Shown: positions 55,980 to 64,000 of the stretch, one piece after another
Layout: each line of letters begins with the position of its first letter
Position numbering within the stretch: position 1 is the first letter of the stretch
DNA from: Anaspis maculata
Lineage: Eukaryota; Arthropoda; Insecta; Coleoptera; Scraptiidae
DNA: 64,000 bases
Reading direction: 5' to 3'
NCBI GenBank assembly: GCA_949128115.1
Contig: OX421965.1
Location: 5,757,253-5,821,252 of the forward strand
The notes under the pieces: model-generated
What the model was told of the DNA's origin: nothing
Seen by the model: the letters and a program-made list of their open reading frames with translations, nothing else
Databases searched by the model: none
Program-made: the position numbers and the translations under genes

Positions 55980-57430
55980 TTGCAGAATATTTTTATTAAA
56001 TACACTTTCATTATTAGTTGAATTTGACGTGTATGTAATATGTAATAGTCAATATTGAACCTAAACTAAACCTTTTTGTATATCATTGCCAATATGGCAA
56101 TGCGGCAAGACAATAATTGAATTGAAATTCACTCTGTCGATAATTCCACAGGTACGTACCAATATTTGAATATTTCGCTCGTATATCAAAACAGCACAGA
56201 GGGATGAAATTAAATTGCATACAGCCAGAAATCCAATTCAATGCACTGCTTTTGTATATTCACTCGACTATTGCCGTTTATTTGATTGGAAGAGTTAACG
56301 GGGGCGCTCGCATTCATCAAATTCCAACTGTACCTGCCAGAGCTGGGAAAATTCAAATCGTCGTGCTCATGAACTTTTCGATTTTGGGCGTTTGACCTTC
56401 CGAGTTTCATGCGACTTTTTTCCCCTCACCCCAGTCCTGAAATCCCCCCCCCCAGCAAATTCAGACGGCGTATTGTAAGCTTGATTCGCCATTCACTACC
56501 CGGCACAGTTAGTTAAAATGTCATCAGCGTCGACGGAAATTTGCGTATTGTGTCGTCGCCGGGACACCATCAAATATTAAAAGCGACGCGACCCGGCCCG
56601 ATGGCCTCGGGGGCGTCGCGGCGCTCCTCGCTCGGGACTACCTGCTTTCCAGGAGGGGCCGCGCGTGCGAGCGCGCCGGGGACCTGATTGAATTAGGTTT
56701 CTATCTGGAAAAACACGCCGCCCCCTGAATATAAACTTATTAATGGGATTAGGCTGGAGTTGTTGTCCTAAGGAGATAAAATAAATTAATAAGACTGCTG
56801 CTGCTGTTGCTGCCTTGCTTCTCTCCGCACTTTCCGGCCTGATGGCGGTTCTGACGTCGAATAACTCGATGATCCTCCTTCTTCTGCTCCTGAGGTAATA
56901 CGTACAATAATCAATTCGTTTCGGGCGGCGTCGTAAAACAATTCCTTCAGGATTCCGCACTTCTTCTTTTATGCGGGGCCGTAAGCTCCCTCTCTTGAGC
57001 ACAGGGCACACCGGATCGATAACCCGACGACGACGACGAGGAGGAGCAGGAGGAGGAGGCGAAGGAGGATGAGGTTCCGAGCTGAAGCATCAGGGCCATG
57101 CCCTAAACTTCGCGCGCGCGATATGAAAATGCCGCAGGCCTTGAAACGCTTTGGTTCATTACGGTTTTTTTTCTCTGGAAGAAAAATATTCGAACCATTT
57201 GATTCCCGGCGGGCAGGCGTCTCTGCAGACGGCGTGTGGGCGTTTATGAGCGAGGCGCCAAGAGATTACGTCCAGAATAAGAAGAGAAAGCCTCAAAGTA
57301 TGCCGTGCCGAGTGCTACTGGTACTTTGCGTAACTTCAATTATTGATTGAATCTTGACCTAACCGTCTGTTAGCATACGGAACATTATGTGTCTTTACTA
57401 TGGGGAATGAATAAGTATTGTCACAGACTG
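55980..57430. other. Unique DNA with a GC-rich core at 56430-57350, no gene proven
   Basis: The core is CpG-rich (for example GGGGCGTCGCGGCGCTCC near 56610) with a GA-rich GAGGAGGAGGAGGCGAAG stretch at 57030-57070. Opposed frames of 93-144 codons are unrecognised. It resembles a host promoter or 5' UTR region. The left part, to 56400, is AT-rich. Confidence 0.35.
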
Positions 57431-57438
57431 TATTGTTA

Positions 57439-57837
57439 TAGGGTTACCATCCTCAAACCACACGAAAAGAGTACAGTCTGAGCGAAGCGAGCTAAATAGC
57501 GCCGCAGGCGAAAAATTTTCAGGAATAGAGGCGTGATCAGTTAGTTTTGATTACCATGAAGACTTGAGGCGAATTTCCATTTGAAGATATTCGCAAAAAA
57601 ATTCGGTGACACTCGTCAAATTTGAATTTTTGAAGGATTTGCTGACCCTTCAAATTTGATAATTGATAATTTAATATTATATAGTCTATAGTAATAGAAA
57701 AAAGAGAATGCGGAAAATTCGTCCGAATAAATTAAAAAGAGTACATTTGGCTTCAGAATGTGGAAAGTGAGAGTACGCTACTCTTTCACCTCAAAAAGAG
57801 TACCTGTACTCTTTGAAGAGTACGGTTGGTAACCCTG
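57439..57837. mobile_element. hAT MITE, 399 bp, 8-bp target duplication
   Basis: TAGGGTTACCA on the left is mirrored by TGGTAACCCTG on the right, and TATTGTTA is duplicated on both sides (57431-57438, 57838-57845). Subterminal AGAGTAC words recur in both orientations. Non-coding. Confidence 0.9.
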
Positions 57838-57845
57838 TATTGTTA

Positions 57846-58090
57846 TTATGCTCTCGCTGAAACCTAATAAGTTGTGTTGCTCGTATTGAAATCACCTGTG
57901 AAAAATTGATCCCCAAGATAACAGTGGTCGTCGGACGTGCGGACGTCTGTTTAATTTCCAATATGGGTTCGTTTGTCTACGGGCTTGGAGTGGACGTACT
58001 ATGGACATCAGCAAGTAGATGCTGAAAGTCGCTAAAAAGCCGTCCTGAGAACCTACGATTATGATCGCTTTGACTTCTTGAGCTATTTTT
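57846..58090. other. No recognised feature
   Basis: Spacer leading to the TTTTTAGCGCATTTTCC preamble of the next microsatellite. Confidence 0.3.
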
Positions 58091-58157
58091 TAGCGCATTT
58101 TCCATCTTGATGAAAATCGCTATTGCAACCGCTTTGTCCGTCCGTCCGTCCGTCCGT
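58091..58157. repeat. TTTTTAGCGCA preamble with (TCCG)n microsatellite
   Basis: The same association of TTTTTAGCGCA(C/T)TT and GCTTTGTCCGTCCG as at 16665-16741, so a dispersed repeat family seeds this microsatellite. Confidence 0.8.
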
Positions 58158-58329
58158 TCCTCGAACTCCTCCCAAACTAGACGACCTAGCTTTCTAATTT
58201 GTTCGCTGTTACATAGCTGCCACTCCCAAAGGAGGGCTAGGCTATATTGGATGTCCATATTGCGCCGCCAACATAGAGAAAACCGCCCCCGATAAACTTG
58301 AAATAACATAATATTGCACTTTCTACCAG

Positions 58330-59400
58330 ACCTGATGCTCTAGTGTTCTCATTTTTTGAATAATACATAGTTGCCACTTATAAACGTAAGCCAACAAACA
58401 TTCCGTCTTCAATATGCGCCGCCAACATGAAAAAACTGCTATAAACCGCCCCCAAGCACTTTAAAATGAAAAACATGAACCCGAAGACATAGAGATCTGA
58501 TTCTTTCGGTATATAAATAGCTGACTAAAAATGAGAAAGGATAAGCTACTTCTGGTTAGTCGCCGCCCCCAGATTCCGCCCCCAAACGATAAAAAGTGCA
58601 ACTTTCACAAATGTTACTGATTGAGATGTTCCCTTCAACATTTAGGAACTGCCAACTCAAATTGTGCAACATTTGCTCAGCCGAACGCTGCCGCTCCCAC
58701 ACGCCGCCCCCAAAGTAAGAGATAAATGAAAAACATGAACCTGAAGACATAGCGATCTAATTCTTTCACTATATTGATAGCTGACTGAAATTGGAAAAAG
58801 ATAGGCCACTTTAATCAGCCGCCGCCTCCAGCTGCCGCCTCCAAGCAAAAAAATGCAACTTTCACAATTTTCACTAATTGTCATATTTCCCTTACATTTA
58901 GTAACTTCCAACTCAAACTGTGCAACAGTTACTTTGCCGAACGCTGCCGCCCCCATACGCTGCCATCAAAGTGAGAGATGAATGAAAAACATAAACCCGA
59001 AGACATAACGATCTAATTCTTTCGCTATATAGATAGCTTACTAAAAATGGGAAAGAATAGGGCTACTTTTGATACGACGCCGCCTCCAACTTCCACCCCC
59101 AAAAGAAAAAAGTGCAATTTCCAATAATTTCCACTGATTTACATTTTAATGTTACCTCAAACATTCAGAAACTCCCAACTCAAACTGTGGAAGAATTTCT
59201 TTGCCAAACTCTGCCGCTCCCACACGCCGCCCCCAAAGTAAGAGATAAATGTAAAACATAACCCTGAAGACATGGCGATCTAATTGTTCCGCTTTATATA
59301 GATAGCTGACTAAAAATGGGAAGAGATAGGCCACTTTTGATTAGTCGCCGCTCCCAGCTCCCGCCCTCAAACAAAAAAATATTGATGAGTGAAAGAATTT
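58330..59400. repeat. ~260-bp tandem satellite, four copies
   Basis: The anchor GAAGACAT(A/G)(A/G)CGATCTAAT starts near 58483, 58743, 58999 and 59266, giving periods of about 260, 256 and 267. Each unit has a C-rich CCGCCCCCAA(A/G) pair, CAACTCAAACTGTG and ATAGATAGCTGACTAAAAAT. Minus-strand frames of 60-110 codons in register with the period are repeat-derived. Confidence 0.9.
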
Positions 59401-60355
59401 TCATTCAAATCTATTTAGTTGGCAAGTACCCCATTCTGATAACAAAATATCACAATGAGTCTCAAATGAAGAAAGTGGGCAAGGAATGGTGTTTCTCCTT
59501 CAACCAAATTTCTTTACGTTCACAATATGCCTCTTTGAGAAAATGCGCTTCTGAGACTCACGCACGTGAAGGCATACTCACTTGTTTTAAATTGAACTGT
59601 ACTTACATACAATAAAACATCTTTTTACTATTATAATGGAAACCATCAGAGTCAAATATGTGTTAGTGGCGTTTGGTAGTGGAGCTGTGCTATGCACAGG
59701 CGTTAAATTTCAAGTTGTATATTTATCGATTTGACATGCTAGGCATGAATACAGATCCAATGAATTAAAAACTGTGAATACGGTCAGACGGGTGTCTGAC
59801 GTCAAAAAAATGTTGTAAATTTACATTTTCTGGCATTAAATGCTTCGAAAGGGGTTTGAATTTGAATTTGATTTTGATTTTGAATTTGAAGTAGACGTCC
59901 TGTATACAGCTTCAAAGTACAGCATGTGCAGTGTGGACGTTCGTTTAGTGGTCACTATTGTGTTGGGAAAATCAGAAAAGAGACGGAAAAGGCACAGCTA
60001 TTGTCATTGTATTTGTTGAATATTTTATACCAAGCAAGCATTCCTATCAACTTCAGCAACAGAAACATAATTGTTGAAGAAACGAACCTGAAAATTGGCG
60101 CGTCAGCACTCGTCAGCGCGTAATTAACCTTCGCAACAAGAGAGGGCGTCGAAATTTTAATCCACCACAGCTACCATCATTGCCGTATATGAAACCAATC
60201 ACCGACATAAGTCAGTCCAAACTTGCCAGGCAGTGCAAGATCGTCAGTCATTCCGTACATCTACAAGAGAACTGGCCGCGGCCTCACGCCTCATGCATAC
60301 ATACTGAGGAAATTAAGATGATGGATGATATTGTGTGTGGGAAGACTCTGCACAT
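59401..60355. other. About 950 bases without recognised genes
   Basis: AT-rich. A GAATTTGAATTTGATTTTGA low-complexity run lies near 59858-59890. A plus-strand frame at 60180-60542 runs antisense to the gypsy relic and is not a gene. Confidence 0.3.
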
Positions 60356-61165
60356 TCAAGCAGGCAGTCGTGATAACCCATCAGCAATACAGTTCCGCCT
60401 TGAGGTGATGAATTCAATCTTATATCGATACGCTGCCAGAATAATCAACCATCTTTGCAATCGGCTGGCCGCAAACATCGGAATACCTTTTTTTGTCACC
60501 AAAAAACGGTTACTAGAGGGTTGTGATCTGTCAGCAACGTAAAAAATCTACGAAATAGGTACTGATCGATTCGTGTCGCTCCAAATTTTTTTGACAAAGC
60601 TAAGTTGTTTATATGTGAATAGATTTTTTCTGCTGAGCTCGAAGTCCGTTGTGACCATTTGAATTGTGAATTTTTCTTCAACGACTTGTGAAGAGGACTT
60701 AATTTAGACGAAATATTGGCAATTAATTTGGAGTAGTAATTCACTAAGCCCAGGAAAGCTTTGAATTCATTTACTGTTTCTGGAACTTTGCAATCCACTA
60801 TCGCGTCACTCTTTTCTTGTGACATATGCGCACACCATCAATGTCGTACCCCAGATAATTTTTGTTTACAGAAAGAAGCATTTGGAGAAGTTTTCAATTG
60901 AATTCTTGCAATTTACTGGATACTTCATTCAAAATTTTCACATGATTTTCCAAGCTGTCTGGCAAAGTCAAAATGTCATCAAGAAAAACTGAGACCCCAT
61001 TTAATTTGTTGAAAATCCCCTCCATAATTCTTTGAGAAACACCAGGGCTAGCGGCAACACCGTGAGGAAGAGGTTTTACCTGCACCGACCTCTATGGGTG
61101 TTTATTGTTACAAATTGTTTGGATTCCTCCTCAATGAGGTGGGCCGCTGCTATAGGTGTTTTTTT
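60356..61165 (-). pseudogene. Ty3/gypsy retrotransposon reverse transcriptase-RNase H relic
   Basis: Minus strand, broken by frameshifts and at least one stop (60896-60894). In order: an ESKQFVTINTHRG block, LPHGVAASPGVSQRIMEGIF (usual LPFGL..AP..FQ), a catalytic-box VFLDDIL with F in place of Y before the L-D-D, the connecting YLGYDI, then VNEFKAFLGLVNYYSKLI (usual FLGL.NYYR.FI), and the end of RNase H with LLTDHNPLVTVF, RLQRWLIILAAYRYKIEF and ADGLSRLP. Part of RNase H between 60560 and 60600 is deleted, including its first catalytic aspartate. Integrase and LTRs were not found. Gag-proximal part and protease are absent. Confidence 0.88.
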
Positions 61166-61640
61166 TTGTTTTCATAATACGGACTTCTGATAGCGCGGAA
61201 AAGTTGCAGTTTCATATACTTTTCAAATATCTAAAAGCTTTTTGTTTCAAGTTTTCGTCTTCAGCCTTTGCAAGACGTGTCTTTCAGAAATATCTCAACA
61301 TTCAGTTTTTGCATGATAACGAATTGAGTTATGGAGAAAACTGTTGAAATACCTTAGTGAAAAAATAGATAAAACTCTTTATTCGACAGAAATTAAGTGA
61401 TTTGACTTCAATGATCAATATTTTATCAATATTTTTTGTTTTAGGTCACTCTGGGTTACAATTTTTCTGACTTACCAATATGGGCATCAGTTTTCTACAT
61501 TCATTCTTGCTGTGAATAGAGCCATATCTTGATTCAACTCCACAAACTGCTGATGCTGCTTCTAAAACTGTTTTCACAAATCGCTCTACTGATTGGGTAC
61601 AGGGAAAACGTGGAAATTCTAATTAAGAAGTTATATCGTG
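61166..61640. other. No recognised feature
   Basis: AT-rich spacer with a 63-codon plus frame (61156-61347) that overlaps the relic's start. Nothing supported. Confidence 0.3.
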
Positions 61641-61642
61641 TA

Positions 61643-62391
61643 CAAGGTGTTCACGATAAAATTCACCCCCCCTCTAGGAGATTCCCCTTTGAGATATTTT
61701 GAAAAACTAAGAACTTTTTCTCAACAATTTTTCCTAGGGATCTTGAATCGATCGTCTAAAAGTTTTCAATTGGTACCGTATACAGGGTGTGACATGTAAC
61801 TTTTTTATTTCAAATACAACACCCTATATTTTAATACGTCATTTGATGAAGCCTTTCTTTCTGATTACAAAAATGTATAACATTAATGATTTACTTTGAC
61901 AAGAGGCTGTCAAAAAAATTATAAAATAGGTAGTCAAATAAATCTAAAATTAAAAATTACGCGACACCCTGTATTAGGAACGAATTGGACCATTTTTCCA
62001 TGCAAAGTTGAACTCCGCAGATAAAATGCTGCAAGAATAACTTTTTTTTAAGTGAACTGTAGAAACCAAAGCCATCTTGCCGCGAAACAAAATTATGTGA
62101 CTACCTATTTTATTATTTTTTCGAAAACTTACTTGTCAAAATAAATCATAAGTGTCATATATATTTGTAATCAGAAAAAAAGGCTTAATCAAATAACGGA
62201 ATAAAATATAGGGTGTTGCATTTGAAATAAAAAAGTTACATATCACACCCTGTATACGGTACCAATTAGAAACTTTTAGAGGATCGATTTAAGGTCCCTG
62301 GGAAAAATCGTGAAGAAAAAGTTTTTAGTTCTTCGAAATATCTTGAAGGGGAATCAACTGGAGGGGGGTGAATTTTATCGTGAACACCCTG
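61643..62391. mobile_element. Nested mariner-type MITE composite, copy B (uninterrupted)
   Basis: TA + CAAGGTGTTCACGATAAAAT on the left is mirrored by ATTTTATCGTGAACACCCTG + TA on the right. A second pair, CAGGGTGTGACATGTAAC at 61783 and GTTACATATCACACCCTG ending at 62252, lies inside, with one more terminus (GACACCCTG + TA at 61971). The unit is the reverse complement of copy A at 12603-14754 and preserves the empty site for its LTR insertion. Non-coding, 749 bases. Confidence 0.88.
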
Positions 62392-62393
62392 TA

Positions 62394-64000
62394 CATTCAG
62401 TAATTCTTTTGGTTCATTATCCGACATACGGGGTGGTTTTTTGAAAAGGACTCACCTCCAATTTCTCGCTGCACAATTTTTTTCTGGGAAAAAGCTGACA
62501 CAAGTCGATTTTCTTTTTGAGAGGGACATCTAAGACACGTACTGCCAAATTCCTATCTTCAATCCCTTTGCCCCCACCCCCTGCCCTAGTTTGAAATCTC
62601 TAATTGCATTAGAGAGTTTTTTTCAAGGGAATCATGGAAGATCAGACCTCTCTCTGGGCTGTGAGCTTCAGAGGGAGGAATTGAATGGTTCCCTTGTGAT
62701 TAACCCTTATTAGTAAGTTAAGTTTTATTTTCTTTTTTGTTATTACGTACTAGTGGGTTAATAAAAAAATTATTTATTTATTTATTTATTTATTACCTAT
62801 CTTGTGATACATCAAATTCAAGGCAATAACATTGTTTCCGTTAAACATACTCTGAAATCTTTGAACTACCCTCTCAACCCTTTTAAAAATTCTTTCATTG
62901 TTGATTAAAGGAATGTTTTTCTGTTAGCTGCAGATTTTTGAGAAATAGATTTCCCAGCAAAAACAGGGCGATTTTTATTTCGAGGGGAACATCTGAGACA
63001 TGTCAAATTTTTATCTTCATTGCATTCTCTCTCCAATTAAGACAATTTTTGAAAAGGATTAGAGGGTGATTTAGGCAATTTGAATTTTTTTTGCATAAAG
63101 GAAATTTTCATACTTTCAATTTGATGTATCACAAGGTAGATAATTTATTGCTATTAGAATTGAAGTAGACTAGGATGGGGCCGAAAGGGTTGAAATAAAA
63201 CTGTGACAACATGCCATCCTCGAAATAAGAACCGACCTGTTTTCGTTTAAAATATTTTTTCCAAAAATCGGGATAGTTGATGGGATCGAGAGAAGCTTTC
63301 CTTTGATTGAGGATAAGAGAATTTTCGCAAGGGTTGGGAGGTGACTTGAAAAATTTAAAATTTGTTTGTCAGAAAGAGAATTCTATTATGTATCTTCAGT
63401 TTGATGTGTCACAAGTTAGGTAATGCTATTTGACATTTTTAAGTTTTTTTTTTCCATTTGAGTGGTCTCAACAATTTTAATAACGTTTTGATTGATGTAT
63501 GATATTATTCCATCATTGCTAAAACTCTTGTATGAGAAACAGTTGAAATTGAAGTTTTCGCCCAAAGTTGCTCAATTTTGAATGTGACTATTTCTGCAAC
63601 CTCAAGGCAACTGGGCTTTTTCGGTGAATTCAATTTCATTTGCTTTTTTTTTGTGATTGAAAAAACACCAATATATTTTCAAACATTTTCTGACCTAATA
63701 AAAATTTGCGATTTTTTTTCCAAATATAGAAATTTCAACGTCATTGCGGACCCTGAAGTGATAATTTTTTTTTTCAAAAACGCTGTAACGATTTCTTTTT
63801 GTAATATGATTATGCATTTTTTCCGCACTATTAGAATAAAAAAATCGAAAATATGATTTTTCGGCCCACCCTACCTCAAGCTCCATTTGAGCATGCGCAA
63901 GCTCAAGAGATCAATTTTTGGAAAATATTTTGAATTATTTTGAATCTTAACCAATAAGTCTTCAATTTTTGGGATCTAGAATGTATCTACGTGGATTTAT
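62394..64000. repeat. Diverged repeats to the window end
   Basis: TTTGATGTATCACAAGGTAG at 63119 recurs as TTTGATGTGTCACAAGTTAG at 63401, and its complement lies at 62795-62815. CATCT(A/G)AGACA(C/T)GT occurs near 62528 and 62988. A TTTA microsatellite is at 62769-62793. After 63480 nothing but AT-rich DNA with poly-T runs is seen. No gene recognised. Confidence 0.5.

Noticed and set aside
58556..59334. Periodic minus-strand frames of 60-99 codons
   Set aside because: They recur with the ~260-bp satellite and have no conserved coding pattern.
1..64000. Bacterial operons, defence systems or phage modules
   Set aside because: No ribosome-binding-site spaced gene clusters; all recognisable genes are eukaryotic transposable-element genes.

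Overview
The window looks like repeat-dense nuclear DNA of an arthropod, most likely an insect. The evidence is BEL/Pao, Ty3/gypsy and CR1/Jockey-type retroelement fragments, hAT, PIF/Harbinger, pogo-like and mariner-like terminal-inverted-repeat (TIR) elements, AT-rich background, tetranucleotide microsatellites, and no prokaryotic gene organisation. A hemipteran such as a whitefly would fit, but the sequence alone does not prove it. No complete host gene is recognisable. The best candidate host coding sequence is one short signal-peptide-like first exon with a consensus splice donor at 4155-4220.

Layout. 1-2600: 3' part of a BEL/Pao element (intact integrase ORF, then a probable 3' LTR). 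2760-2870: tRNA-like SINE fragment. 3560-4300: CpG/GC-rich unique DNA with the candidate exon. 5438-8170: pogo-like element interrupted by a 2.2-kb giant palindrome. 8.5-11.8 kb: inverted-repeat element whose arms are built from ~310-bp tandem units. 12.6-14.75 kb: nested mariner-type composite split by a solo LTR. 14.9-19.1 kb: decayed inverted-repeat element holding another TIR element and three tandem arrays. 20.3-20.7 kb: BEL/Pao RNase H relic. 20.9-25.4 kb: palindromic CAATTG-rich array with a tRNA-like loop, broken by a 2.3-kb foldback element and by a non-LTR insertion that looks 5'-inverted. 27.5-28.8 kb: hAT element. 29.4-30.3 kb: two adjacent MITEs. 32.1-37.8 kb: segment bounded by a perfect 235-bp inverted repeat and containing a 2-kb palindrome. 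37.5-41 kb: degenerate ~43-bp tandem array with a palindromic MITE. 43.15-47.98 kb: pogo-like element carrying a Harbinger insertion and a 2.9-kb degenerate short-period array. 49.5-52.7 kb: TIR element, then a second copy of the 2.1-kb palindrome. 54.5-56 kb: non-LTR reverse transcriptase. 56.4-57.35 kb: GC-rich DNA. 57.4 kb: hAT MITE. 58.3-59.4 kb: ~260-bp satellite. 60.35-61.17 kb: Ty3/gypsy relic. 61.6-62.4 kb: second copy of the nested composite. 62.4-64 kb: diverged repeats.

The genes do not form a pathway. The common theme is foldback DNA. At least seven elements are long palindromes, several have concentric pairs of inverted termini as if one MITE sat at the centre of another, and unrelated families share a YY1/Pho-like core (AAGATGGCGGC or its complement). 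Target-site duplications could be read directly for most insertions, and two empty sites are available inside the window.
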